In this document: positions 47,024 through 59,976 of the stretch, one piece after another
Position numbering within the stretch: the stretch's first letter is position 1
How the letters are laid out: each line of letters opens with the position of its first letter
Source of the DNA: Gentiana macrophylla
Lineage: Eukaryota > Streptophyta > Magnoliopsida > Gentianales > Gentianaceae
Direction: 5' to 3'
NCBI GenBank assembly: GCA_026214975.1
Contig: JAOBSW010000702.1
Coordinates: forward strand, 105,001 to 169,000
DNA: 64,000 nt
Position numbers and translations under genes: made by a program
Notes under the pieces: model-generated
The model's input: the letters and a program-made list of their open reading frames with translations, nothing else
Told to the model about the DNA's origin: nothing
Databases searched by the model: none

Positions 47024-48585
47024 TGTTAAGGGTGATTTTATACGTTTTATAAAGATATATTTTATATCAATTTTCCCCTATATTCTTATGTTTTTCATAG
47101 AAATCGAGCTTTATATTGAAATATTGAGTGATGTTTTTAATGGTTAAATTGCGAAACGTAACGAATTAGGTGCTTAAATGGTGATTTTATATGATTTTGG
47201 AATTAGGTTACGCTTTGGTATGCTTTCCTAATTTGTAGATACACATTGGTTATGGAAAAGATGATCTTAAAGAGAGAAATTCGAGTGGAGAAAGAATCAA
47301 AAGGATTTATGGAAGAATAAAAGATTTAAGGAAAGAAATCAAGTTGATTGATCCAAATTGAATCAAGGCCCAGGAGCTAAACTAGCGTCCAGTGTGGATG
47401 AGCGTTTGAGGTTCTGGACGAGCGTCCATCAGAAGAAATTTAGATCAGAGAGTTTGGACGCTCAAGTAGACGGGCGTTTGGCACAAGTTCAAAGCGAGAA
47501 TGGACGGACGTCTAAGGAATTGGACGAGTCCGGAGGAGAAAATCGGATCAGGATTGAAATATCGCATTCTGGACGGGCGTCCACCCAAAATGGACGAGCG
47601 TCCGTTGGCCGACTTAAGCAAACCGACTTTGTTTTCTATAAAAGGCCGCATATCCCCAACCCTAATACATACATAATTTCTCATACACTAAAACCTAGAG
47701 GAGCAGCTGCACTTTGGGAGTCTTAAGGCCGGTCACCCGAGCCTTGTGCTCGGGTGATCCGGGTTAGATTAGGATCGTTTATTTTCGTTTGTTGATTCAT
47801 GGAGATCAACCGTTGTATAAACTATGTGAGTTCATCTTTTTGATTTATTCAATCTTCGTTTATTTTCATGATCTTGATTTATTTTGTATTTTTCTATGCA
47901 ATTTAAGATGCCATGTGAATTAGATCGAACGATTAGTTTGCTATTGATGTTTTACAATACGAGAGTTGCGTAAACGCTAGATCACCATAGAAAGATAGGA
48001 TCTTTAATCGTTAATTCGTGACAGATTAATTGGTTAATTATCTAGGTTGCTAGATTCTAAAATACGGGAGTTAACTTGAATCTACACCTTCGTTTTGTAT
48101 GAAAATTGGTCTCAACATTCGGAAGAGGAGAGATCGATAATTGAATTCACTAAGGGATTAGGAATTCATAGCTTGAGAAACGGATTCACTAAGGAATTAG
48201 GAGTTCGTATCTCGTGTAAAGGTGAAACCACAATATTGAATTAAAATCATGAGATGAACTTGGATTGAAATCACTTAGTTTGTATTATGTTTGATCCCAT
48301 GTATCTTTAGTTTAGGTTGTTTTTATTGTTTGTTATAGGTTAGATTTATTTTAGTTGTTCTATCTTCGTTTATATGTTTTTCTTTCGTTTATTTGTTTTT
48401 CATGAGTAGCAATTGAGAGAGTTAATAAGATTAGATTCAACATCTCAATTCCCTGTGGATCGACCCCTTACTTATCTCGCTCTACTATCAACAACCCGGT
48501 ATTCGGCCGGTTAGGAGTTAGTTTTGCATATAGGTTAGGGTTTATAAATTTTCTTTTTGTTTAGTGATGCAAAATCCTCCGAACA
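47024..48585 (+). repeat. 3' LTR of element G
   Basis: 1562 bp, near-identical to 42350-43893. It carries the GGACGGGCGTCC/GGACGAGCGTCC motifs in less altered form (47414-47605) and the TATA box at 47636-47645. Confidence 0.93.
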
Positions 48586-48590
48586 ATATG

Positions 48591-51500
48591 ATTCCTCGTT
48601 ATCTAAAGATACTTGAGGACGTACTAAACCGCTACTTATTGCTCGAATCCAAGATTCGATTACTATTAACTTGTGATAACCTGACTTGCCATTATCCAAG
48701 AGAGACTCTATCCCATTTTCTCTTTATCCGAAGATTTAGAGAATCATTCCTGAGAGGTAGGGTAGGACTACTCTCGATGAATGTTGCATACGTATATGCA
48801 TGATCGTCTTATTCAATAAGATAGGTGGGATAGCCAATGACTCATTCTCGTGAATTTGACCGAATCAGATTCTTAGAATATAGTCCAATTCTCTCATCCA
48901 GAGAATCTTGGCCTGTCAGTTTCCGACTTCAGATAGCACACACATGTTGTTTCCAACTGTTTCAGTGTTATCATTCATGAACACTAATACTACTATTTTA
49001 CCAATATTGATACCCAGTCTACAAAAGACTTATCAATATTCTGGTCAAGTCCACATATTTTAAAACATGCGACTTTTAATGACCGAGAGGTTCTCTTACA
49101 TCCACAAAGGACATAAGTCCCGCAAATCAACTTTGCCATTTGTTCTAACCAAGACCCTTCGTTCCGAATGAATCGGACTCTATTTTATGGCATGAAAGTC
49201 TCGTGGAATCACCCTTTTTCTCGCTTTAACGAAATCTAGCTAGGCGAGTGGTGAGAGAGTTCAAGGTCCAGTTAACTCTCTCATTTTTAGGAATCACCCT
49301 ATACCACTCGACTTTGTCTTTGAAAGTTAAAATTTCCTATTCATTCGACTCTTTTCGGCGTAGGACCAATTACTCCCATCGGGCCTCGGACACTCAGTGT
49401 GGTTCTACAAGAGGTCGAAGCAGAAACTGAGTACCAAAACTCCATTCTGGGGATAAGGTTTTCGAACCAACCTCTCTCGATCGTAATCCTATACTGACCC
49501 ACAAAGAGCCATAGGTTATCAATCACCTCGTGAGACTATAAAGTCCACACAACCATAATGGGTCAATGGTTAAACCATACTCCCACTGCGTTCTGGGTGG
49601 ATTGACATTCTGATCTAGTAGTATTTATCAGTGTAATCACCAACAACCGATGTTGGACGTGGTCTAATTAAATCAGATAGTAACTTCCTTTGGGTAACCG
49701 TACTCCAAGGTCTAAGGCTGTTACTTATAGATTCTATCAGAATAATTGTGACAGTCCAACTGTCACTTTCTGATCTCAAGAATCTTACAACCAACCTTCA
49801 CTCGTCTCATTAAGGCATTTCACGACAGTCAAAATCGAACGCATTATGCATAAAATCTCGATCCTACCTTCAAGCATTAAATGCTAAATGCCTACATTTA
49901 CGGAAGTGGTGTGAACCGAAGTCACTCCTTATCCATAAATTCACTAGCATCTTCTAGATAGACTTCTCGGTTTACATAATAATTGTTAACCGTTATTTTG
50001 CAACCAATTATCTTAATCGAGTTTAGCAGTGTATTGTAGTACATCAATAACTATATGGGCAAGTCTATGGTTTCTTTCTCAGTGAGAAACATTCCGCTAG
50101 GAGGCAGGCTGAGCATCAGTCCCAAGACTATGCTATAGCCTATTTCTGAGCATGGAATACTCTATTCTCTGCTAAAATCAGAGACTCCTCCTCGTATTCT
50201 TTTGATAAACTAAATCACGTTTTGAGTAGTTATCAGACAAAATGTCACCACTCAAAAAACTCCCACTAGCTTGTATCTCTCACTAGACCCCGAAAGTCAT
50301 GATGAACAAGCTATGTTACCCCTTCAAATCTATTACCCTCTCCCGATTGAAAGGAAACTTGGTCATTGTTCCTTTGAGATAGTGTTCCTAGTCTAGGAGA
50401 TAGGAATCACCCTTATCCAGTCGTCAGGTCTTATCTCTAGGATATATGCACTAATTAATAGATATTGAAGGGTCATTTATCTTAATACGGAAACCTTTTA
50501 CCTTTAATAGTTTTAGATGTGTTACACATACCTATTCAGCTTTTCTTAGTGGTTCTGTCTTTATCAAACAAAAGTCCGAGTCACAGATTCGTACTACAAA
50601 TGTCATCTTCACTTTGTTTAAGGCAACTGTAGTATCGAGATGAAAGTGAATCCATTTGTTTCAACGAATCTGTAAACAGAAAAATAATTTTTCTGTGATA
50701 TTCAAGGATAGAATCCGAAATTCATTTCCTTATATCACTCCCACTATTATAGCTGAAATAAGCGCCTGTCTGTCTACTTTATTAATTGTTAATGCATAGC
50801 TTCCTTGTTCTTCCAAAGAACTAAGCTACCGAGCCAAGTTACTCGGTTTAAGAAAGTTGCTAAGGATTCATTGGTTAAGTGATCCGAAATCACTTTCCTT
50901 ATCCTATACTTTCTGTAATTAATTTTTTCGGTTTAGCCTCAAAACTTTAGTTAAGATGATTAACACTTATAGACATTCTTTCCCATTCTCAACTTTCCTT
51001 AAAAGGAAATAGTCTTGAACTAGCAGTTCAATTGAGTAGACACTACTCGTGAACTGTGGGATGTCTAATGAAAGCGTTACCCAGTGGGACTAATTTTCTA
51101 ATAAATTAGAAAAACAACAGATAAAAGCTCCCACTAGTTTATCGGTTCCAAATACCGTCTAACTAGCGACACTTTAATTTATGATTCTCTAATTTTTCTA
51201 TTAGAAAATTTCTCGTGTAGACACTACACAATTAAAATTCACTAGAAGAATTTTATCGTCCCAATCATCTTTCAAACTAACTATGGTTGTCTCTCGTTCA
51301 ACACGAGTGACAGCTGTGACATACTTATTTACGTCACTTAAGTCTTGAAGGCTCAGAAAAATATCTCTTCCGAAAAATTAATCGCATGTAAGATCAATAA
51401 GTACAACGTTCTAGTTACTTGCCACTTTTTAACGAAGTCATTACTAGTCAATTTTACACTAGCAGATCTAGGACCCTAGAGAGATATATGAATAGTTGTA

Positions 51501-53585
51501 AATAAAATTGATGTAAAATAAATCCAAATCATACACTACTAATAAATTTTAGGAACACAAACTAAGTACTTATAGTCTATCCTACTGCTCCAAGGATTTA
51601 ATCTAATGCCTCAAATGCGCCTTAGGGTAGGTCAAAGAGGTTTCGATTAATATTGAAGATCAGATTGAGAATCGAACATCTCATTTGTGATCGTCAATCA
51701 CCTTTCCTTTTTCAGCCAAGGTACTACCAAAAATACCCTTTATGAGTGTGACCTACCATCTCAGATTTTTAGGTAGACCCCGAGTGTGCCGCCTTAGAGT
51801 CGGTCAGTGACCCGACGAGTACCCAAAATCCTATCCTTTCGGAGACCAAGCTTTGAAATTTGATAGCGGTGAATGCCTTCCTTAGGGGGCCGAAATCAAA
51901 TCCGGCACGAGGCGTCATCATTCTCTCACGTTGCTTGTGTCAACAGTAGAGGCCGTGGGGTCGGCTGTCGCCTCTCCCGCTCCCACTCAATATTTTGAAA
52001 AAAGTGGTGGGTTTACTGATCACGTTTTTGGACTTGATGTTATATTAAGGAACAATAAATCATAGGCCCAAATGTTGTCGGTTACGTGGGCTAGCCCACC
52101 CGACCTATTCGTTGGAACATATGTGGCCGTCGGACGGGTCAAGACTAGGGGAGCTCCGTTGAGCCGTAGTGGCTCTTCGGATGGCTCGGCCTTTCCGCAC
52201 CCGTGCAAAGCGCCACACGTGGAGAGGTGAAGTCGATCGAGCCGTAGCTATCGTTGACCACCCAACCGTGGTTAAACCACTTTCGAACCATGTTTGCCCG
52301 TGATTATCCAATCCTTAAACATCAAACTTTCACGTAGACACTACGGAACAAAAACACAATCTCGTCTAGGTGAGGTGGAATTCACCGAGAATCCAACACC
52401 TTTACCACGAGGTTTCGGGATGTTACTCCTTATGCTTTCGCAGAGTGGGATTCACCGAGAATCCATCACCCAACCTCGACGATTGAAAAAACCCGTGTTC
52501 CTCGGTTTTAACCCTAATTAGTTTCTAATTAATATCAAACAATTAATTAAAACTAATTGCGTGTTTTATACATGCCTAACTAATTCCTCGAATTAATTTC
52601 TACATGAATGCATATGGAGTGGAATTCATGATATGATGCATGTCATGGCAATTTTCCGGTTCTACACATACAATCTAAACATGTATACTAGTGCGGAAAA
52701 TAAACACCAAGATGGACCGTTGGCACCCCCGTATCTAATCTATTAAAAATAAATAACCAAAACCCTAACTAGGGTTTACAACTTTCTAACATAATCTGCA
52801 GCTGTTCGAACTCTTCGACGATCGGGAAACCAAACGAACTCGGATCGCGGCGAAACTTTCCAGATCTGTTCATCATTCCTCGGGCTTCATTATGGACGGT
52901 TGGATCGGAGCTTTGACTTGTTAATCTTCTCCAGTGAGCCGCCCAACTTGCTGCTGAATCTGACTTTTACAGCAGCGCATCAATGACTTTCCGAGGCCGA
53001 TTGGGAATCGAGATGAATCCCGATCGACCTGAAATTTTTATCCCACGTCAAAAACGCCATATATTTCGATCTGACCGGTTGGATTTGCGTTTCAACGGTC
53101 GAAACTCTCCCAGAAATCGAGGAAGTCACAGGTAGGGTTTCTGTGAACCCTGCGTTTTTCTGTTACAGAAGCTTCTTTGCAGCAACGAACGGATGTCAAA
53201 ACGAACACCGATCGACGCCAAATTTTGTGGGATTGTTCATCATCTTCAAATCTTGATTCTGACCGGAGGGATCATCGTTTCAACGGGTCGATCAACGGGA
53301 AAAATGAAATAACTAAACAGCTACTAAACAGATCTAATTTCTGGAAATTAAAATTGCAATAAAAATAAATTACATAATTTCCTATACTCATATGAACGAA
53401 TTTTCATCGTTTATATGAGTTTACAATAGATCTAACGGGTAAACAGTGCCAACCCCCAATCCAACTCTTCAACCATAGCAATTAATCATTATCAATGCAT
53501 AAAACAATAAATAAAATTTACCTACATGCAATTCCACTCCTTTAAATCGTTTAATTATGATTATGACTATATAAATCGTGGAACC
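48591..53585 (-). other. Internal non-coding part of element F (right piece)
   Basis: About 5 kb without a recognisable protein. It holds repeated PPT-like CTCCCACT strings at 49580, 50260, 50738, 51128 and 51980. Two copies of ATTCACCGAGAATCCA are spaced 70 bp apart (52380 and 52450). Near the 5' LTR there are related phrases such as GACCGGTTGGATTTGCGTTT and GTTTCAACGGGTCGATC. A 5' leader-like region lies at 52680-53585. Confidence 0.6.
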
Positions 53586-53599
53586 TGGCTCCGATACCA
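53586..53599 (-). other. Primer-binding site of element F
   Basis: Minus strand TGGTATCGGAGCCA, the copia iMet-type PBS, two bases inside the 5' LTR. Confidence 0.85.
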
Positions 53600-53601
53600 C
53601 A

Positions 53602-55375
53602 TGAAGGATGCAGGTTCTTAGATCTAAACGAGTTAGATCTACGCGCAGCGGATGGATCACGACTTATACAACACAATACATAATTAAAGGACTTAAACTA
53701 CTACAAGGGGTTTAGATCATGTTACCAAAATCGGGAAGAGACGCCTTGATCTTAGGATGAGAAGCCTTGATCTTCCAATGTGTTCTCCAAACGGTGGTTG
53801 GTGGACACCCTTCTTGATATGAGAACCTCATTGATATGCTTCCAAGAAAAACTCCAAGTTTTTCTCCAACCGGGTGGAGCTAAGGATCGAACTCCTTAGC
53901 CTTTTTTCTCTATGAATTTTGTGGCTATTGCGTCACCTAGGGCTTGGGGAGAACTCTCTTTTTATAGGCAAAATTCAAGAGAGAAAACCTATACCCAATC
54001 GGTTTAACAAAATAAAAGATATAATTCTAATTATTATTATCCAATAAAAATAAGAGATAATTACAATCTTATAATAAGAAAATATAATTATCCTTATAGT
54101 TAAGAGATATATAATAAATAAATTATTTTCTTTTATTTATCCAATTAATTATTTAACAAATAAATAACAAATTACACAATATGTCATTAACCAAGAAAAC
54201 TAATTTCTTGGAAAATCCAAGACATATTGGCACCACACTAAGCCCACCAGGCCCATAGAGAATGTCTTTTCTGTGTATTATATTATTTAGCCCAACTAAA
54301 TAATATCCATGCATATCAATTAATTAGCACAGCCAATTAATTATCATGAGGCCCAAATAACAAGATTATTAGTCCGAATCTGAAGCCACATCGGGACCAT
54401 TGACTATAACGGTAGCTCCAATAATTAATTATTCATCGAGCAGAATAAGTACATTAATTATTAATTCCGGGATTACGCCACCATAAACCCAAATCGAACT
54501 CTACCGATTATAGATGTATACTTATACTCAACCCATAGAGTGAATAAGCGTCAATTGATATAATCACTACATACGGATTAACCATCCATAGATCGTCCAT
54601 TACGAGTGGGAAGTCTCCGTGAACCCAACTCAAAATATCTTATCCTTATTTACCATTAACCCACTGATGATCAATTAGTTCACATAGCTGACTAGTGATC
54701 AATTAGTCTAATATGAACTCCCGGGATCGATCACTTTCTTAGGGCTAACAAATAAGTGGATTGTCTCTCTACTTCCATGAGGAAGGAATGGATTCCATGT
54801 CCGTGAAAATCGAGAACTACTCACTCATCCGGAGATAGTGCCAATGAGAAGTGGCTTGGAATACATATTTAAGTGAACCGTAACTAACACATCAAACACT
54901 ACCCCGGGACAAGCAAAGACACCGTGATCACCTCAGATTAAGGTTGATCCATATATGATCATCTAATGATTTAATAAGATTCCTTGATTACGGAATTATA
55001 TCGAGAAATACTGATTAAATCGGTCCGAGTCCTATATGAATGCCATCATATATAAATGCCCCACGTAGGTACCCTCTACCGGCAGTCCGGATAAGACTAT
55101 CACACCCTAAGGTGTTCAAGCATTATTGGTGTTTTAATCAAGAGACCCTAAACTCGATTAAGTTCACCACGGACTAATGATTTAAGTATACCACCACTAA
55201 CTCAATCTCACGCGTAATCCATACACCGAGTTAAGTGGTTACATCTGAGATATACTTAGGGTTTGCAGCAGTGTAATACTTTTCAAGCACAAAGCAAGTA
55301 ATAAGGTGAGATAAGTTATGTCATTCATTATTAAAAACAATTACACAAATTGTCTTTCGGGCACTACACCTAACA
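53602..55375 (-). repeat. 5' LTR of element F
   Basis: Starts TGAAGGATGCAGG on the plus strand and ends CACCTAACA, followed by the TSD TTAAA. Partner of 40102-41878. Confidence 0.93.
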
Positions 55376-55380
55376 TTAAA

Positions 55381-55834
55381 CTTCATCTTGTATTATCAGT
55401 TGGACAAAAGAAGAAGAATTGAAGATCAGCAGAATAACTTTGTCAGTAGGCTGTGAGACATTATGTCGGCCAGTGTCGCGACCCAAGCTCTTGATGGCAA
55501 AGTCTCTTTGAGGCATACGTTCTGATCAAACTTTAATAAAATCAAAAAGCAAAATAGCAGGATATTTATTCTATCTTTATAACCGCAGTTACACGATCGA
55601 ACGGTTACAACTCTTTATGGATAAGTTATGGGTCATGTGTCAAGATCTCATTTATTCAAATTTAATCATGGTTAATGCTACAGTACGTGCTCTGACAGTT
55701 TCCAACCACTACTCTCTGTTATATATACAGACCTATACACAAGAGATATTTACAACTCTCATATTGCCATTCTCTGCAAATCCTATGTGTGAACACAGAT
55801 TTGAAAGCTTTCTTCTTCATCTTTCTCTTTTATA
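55381..55834 (+). other. Leader of the third ORF of element E
   Basis: No gene. It joins the spacer of element E after element F. The pyrimidine-rich CTTTCTTCTTCATCTTTCTC just before the ATG at 55835 could be part of a splice acceptor, as would be needed if the third ORF were expressed from a spliced RNA. This is a guess. Confidence 0.45.
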
Positions 55835-58800
55835 ATGGCAAACAAGGATGATGTTCATATTGGAACTAGTCAAAGTGTGAGAGGATATGTTACTGACTGT
55901 CACTCTACTGAGTTAGCTATTAACATCAGAAGAAGAATCAGAAGGATTGCTGGGTTGGAAAATATTATCAACAGAAGGCTGGAAAGAATCTCATATGTCA
56001 ACGTGTTGGAATTCTGGAAGAACATAGTTACCCATGAAGGTAGAGAGGCCTTCACTTCAACGGTTAATGGCAGAGAGATTGAAATCTCTTTAGACCTAAT
56101 GAGAGAGGTTTTTCACTTTGGACCTGGAAATAATGCCCTTACCAATCCAGAAGCCATGAATCTGCCAAGAATGAATTTTGTGGATGCAATAAAGACAAAT
56201 GAGAAGATATCTTCATCATTAGGCATTAATGTGAAGCACATTGTATTTGAATATAATCTGCTGAGCAAATTATTTGCCAAGACCATTTTGGAATTCATTG
56301 GGAGTCTAGATACACTGTCTGGACCTAAAATAGACCTATTGATCATCATTTGCAGAAGTATGAAGTTTGATTGGGCTGGACTCTTTATACATTACGTGAA
56401 GAAGGTGTTTACTGAAGATAGAGATGGTGTAAGGAAGTCCAAAACCAAGCCCCTAGGTCTACTGATTCAGACCTTGTTGAATCATTTTCAGATACCTGAT
56501 GTTGCAACAGAGAAGATTAACAAATCCAGATATGAGCCAGAACATGCTACTCCTATTCCTGGATTAGATGATGATGAAGATGTAGATGATGAGGCCACAG
56601 AAAGTGATAATGATGGTGGAGATGATGATGCTGGTGGTGAGCAGGTCAAGCAAGCTGTTAAACCTGATGCACCTAAGAAAGTTACTGAGAAGAGAAAGGC
56701 AACTGACACAAGAAAGATCACAGAAATGTTAAAGCCTAGGAAGACAAGGAAGCAAACAAAGAGAAATGCTTTGAGAGCTCACTGAGGTCCAGCTTGAAAT
56801 TCATGTTACTGACCCTGCTGTAGTTGCAAAGAAGAAGTCTGCTGCTGAAATGTTAAGAGAGCAACATAAGGCAAACAATAGGAAGAGGAAAGCTGCTGTA
56901 GTTGAATCTGAGTAAATTTCCAAGAGAATGAAGGAAATTGCACAGAAAAAGAAGCATGGAAAGGGGAAACAGTTGAGGATTATGGAGGCTCAAAAAGAAG
57001 AAGAAGAAGAAGAGGCTATTGAAGCTGAGCCCTTAACAATTATTAAGCCTACTGAGATTGAACAGGTTGTTTTTGAGCAACCTACTGGAGAATCACAGCA
57101 GACTGCTGCAGCTGAGTCTGCTGAAGAAGTTGTTGAATCCTCCTCTCTAAAGGCTGCTGAGCATACTAAATTTACAGAAGTTGTTGTTGAGCAACTTCCT
57201 ACAGAACCACAACAGACTACTAAGTCTGCACCTGTTGTGGATGTTGATTTAACTGAACAAGACCCTGCAAATTCTGCAATAGTTCAGGGGGAAGAGCAAT
57301 CTGTTTCTAACCCTGCTGATGAGCATGTAAGTCAGGGGAAAGCGAGTGTGGAGCAGATGAAGGTGGTAGGCACTAATGTACAATCTGAGCAACCTACTGA
57401 CCTAAATGCATCTGTTGAAGAAACATTAAATTTACTTGTTGAGACCTTTGGAGGTCAGCAGAGTAAAGACACAGCTCCTAGAAAGCCAACCATGCCCTTT
57501 GAAAGGAAGGAAAGGAATAAGAATGAAGGGTATGTTTCTCCTAAGCTCCAGCTGGTGGCATTTTCAGTGGAAGTTTGGGTTTTACAAAAGACAGAAATCA
57601 GCTGCTGAGCCAATGAAAGATTTTGAGTAGTGGGCTTTTGAGAGGTTAGTAGTGGAGAACTTGCTTGATTTGGTTGATACTTCCTTGCTGGAAATGAGAC
57701 TGATGGAACTCAATGATGAGCAAAAGAAGGAGGAATGTATCAAATTCAGGGATCCTAGAGATGGATCAGACAGTGATGATTCATCATCATCTGACTCTGA
57801 TGATGGTCATCCCCCACATCAAGGAGAGACCAGTGGTACTGCATTGATAAATGAACCAAGAGTAGAGCAGCCCACTGATATTGGCAAGTCTGCTAAGGGC
57901 CAGCAGACTGAACAAATGGATGAAGATTTGGAAGATTTAACCATAGATGGGTTGGAGGCCTTAATCAATGATGGCATAAATCTTGGAGGAAATAGGCTGT
58001 TTGGTGTGTTAGATACTCTCTTTTTTGAAGAATCTGCTACACATACTGATGATCAGCAGACTGAAGATTTGAATGAGGAGAAGGTTGCTGATCATAGTGA
58101 ACCTAATATCAGTTCTGAGGATTCAGCTCAATATCAAGAATGGATTGATACTCAGGACACTCTGTCCAAAACTGCTAATATTATACAAAGGATTGCAAAT
58201 GTTAGGGAGTTTCAAAAAGAAAATATGGCTGAATTCCCTGCAATTCTTGTACAGATTGTGTTGATCACTGAGGAACAAATAGTGGTAGCACAGAGATTGA
58301 ACATGGTGATGGGATTTGAGGGATCACCATTGCTTGTTGAGGAGGTTCAGGCTGCTGAGGTTCAAACAGCACCTGAACAAAGGTTGGAACTGGTGGTACA
58401 GGTTGCTGAGGATCAGACAACACCTGGACAAAGGTTGGAACCTATAGTTGTTGTAGACAGGCTGCTGTAGTAGAGCCTACTACAGGGAAGATCACTGAAG
58501 GGAAAGATAGTCAGCAGACTGTTGTTATTGATGAGGATGAACAGCTGCTGGACTATGATTACAGTGATGAGGAGTTTCAAGTGCCTGAGGAAGAAGCTAT
58601 ACATGATGAACCACAATAGGCCTTTGTACCTATTTTTGAGGAGCCTGCCCCAGATCCAGTTCTGGAAGAGTTTCAAGGACCTAACCCTGCTGGAAGGGAT
58701 ATGAGCTGGGCCATGGTTGTCAGCAGACAAAGGGCACAATGCTGGAGGAATGGCTGGTGGAGTACCAGCACAGATTGTGGATGAGTTGAGGGCTGTCAGA

Positions 58801-59813
58801 AGTGACATTACAAGGTTAAGAACTCAACTAGACAGGCAAGAGCAGAGATTTGAAGATTTGAAGATTTGATGAATCTAGTGGAGAATAGAGGGAGAACCAC
58901 TGAAACTGTTGCTTCCAATATTACCTCCACTCAGTATGCTCTTGCTGACCTTGCTCTAGATGTAAAGGGAATTAGACAAGGTAATACACTGAAGGAGAAG
59001 TTTCTGAAAGACCAATTTGAATCTATTCACGAAACTAGATAAACTTGCTTTGAGGCACCTAAGCTCCTCGAGAGGTGAGCCTCGCTGGAACACTTCACCT
59101 ACTTTGGATTGGATCCTAAATTCACGAGAGGATCAATCTCTTTGGAGCAAACAATGCAAGAAAGGATCACTACTGGTTGATACTAGAACAGAGATAATGG
59201 AAGGTCAACTGAATAATCTAGTGAGCACACAGGAGAGTGTTCATGGCCTGCTGTCCCGTTTTGTTGATGATGTCAATAAGGGGGAAGAGAGCCAAACAGC
59301 AGTAGCAAAAGTGGCTGCTAGAATTTTTGCACAGAAGAGATGGGAAGCTGGCACCAATGCATCAGAGAACCTGCACCTGGTAGACTTCCACTGACTGATG
59401 ATCTTTTCAAGGAGTATAAGAGGCTTTAATACAACAAGAGAAGACCTTATCATGACAAGGGCTTCCATGAGGGACTCAATTTCTTTTTGGGGCTTAAGTT
59501 TTGGGAAGCCAGAGTCAAAGCTCTTAGATCTTCACACAGAGGTGGAAGAGGTGGTAGAGGTGGAAGGAGTCTACCTACTACATCAACTAAAGATTCACTG
59601 CATGAATTCAAGGAATTATACATGCGTTTAGGCTTCAGAGTACATCAGATCAATCTTACTCTACCTGAAGCATGGAAATGGTGGAAAGAAGTGAATCCCC
59701 ACATTGATTTTTCTCTAATTGAAAAAGAATGGATGAGAGAAATGGTTAGAGAAATAAGAGAATATCAAGAACAGCAAGAGAAGGAAAGGCCAGAAAGAGA
59801 AAAAAGGAACTAG
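55835..59813 (+). pseudogene. Third ORF ('envelope-like') of element E, broken
   Basis: The ATG at 55835 (MANKDDVHIGTSQSVRGYV) opens 316 residues. These form a helical, globular-looking domain with VLEFWKNIVTHEGREAF, VNGREIEISLDLMREVF, SMKFDWAGLFIHYVKK and KPLGLLIQTLLNHFQIPD, then an acidic stretch and a Lys/Arg-rich stretch. After frame changes near 56785, the frames 56928-57608 and 57652-58470 are Glu/Gln-rich. A coiled-coil region with VDTRTEIMEGQL (about 59180) follows, then an RGG patch (59536-59571) and an amphipathic helix to the stop at 59811-59813. There is no signal peptide or membrane span. Blocks match element B (N-terminus) and element D (C-terminus). At least five lesions break it. 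Confidence 0.78.
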
Positions 59814-59962
59814 ATCAACATACTTACATCTGTTTTATTTTTGCTGAATCTAGCTTGTAATACATTTGAACAAACTGATTATAATGAGAAATGACTATAT
59901 TTATTCTGTTTTTGTTTTTACTCTTTTTGCTTTGCTGTAAGGAGGGTATTGGCATCATCACC

Positions 59963-59976
59963 AAAAAGAGGGAAAT
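59963..59976 (+). other. Polypurine tract of element E
   Basis: AAAAAGAGGGAAAT directly before TGTTGG of the 3' LTR. Confidence 0.87.

Larger units (their letters stand above)
42350..48585 (+). mobile_element. Element G: non-autonomous Athila/Tat-like Gypsy element, TSD ATATG
   Basis: The LTRs 42350-43893 and 47024-48585 are near-identical and flanked by ATATG (42345-42349 and 48586-48590). The PBS TGGCGCCGTTGCCGGGGA and PPT AAGTGTGGGGGGGT are those of the plant Athila/Tat Gypsy group. The 3.1-kb internal region has no Gag, RT or integrase frame, so it could only move with help. It sits inside element F. Confidence 0.88.
40102..55375 (-). mobile_element. Element F: non-coding copia-type LTR element, TSD TTAAA, containing element G
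   Basis: The LTRs 40102-41878 (1777 bp) and 53602-55375 (1774 bp) are flanked by TTAAA (40097-40101 and 55376-55380). The PBS on the minus strand and a copia-like PPT fix the orientation. The internal region without G is about 5.5 kb and has no Gag or Pol frame that I can recognise on either strand, so this looks like a large non-autonomous derivative that depended on another element's proteins. Confidence 0.88.

Noticed and set aside
47358..47726. 122-codon ORF in the 3' LTR of element G
   Set aside because: The other LTR copy does not keep the frame, and the composition reflects the GACGRGCGTC motif array.
48591..53585. Hidden host gene in the internal part of element F
   Set aside because: Only ORFs under about 75 codons occur, with no domain or convincing splice pattern; both LTRs and the TSD enclose the region.
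55835..59813. True viral envelope gene or an endogenous pararetrovirus
   Set aside because: No membrane segment or signal peptide is seen, and the flanking genes are Ty1/copia with LTRs, PBS and PPT; no caulimovirus movement or coat protein is visible.
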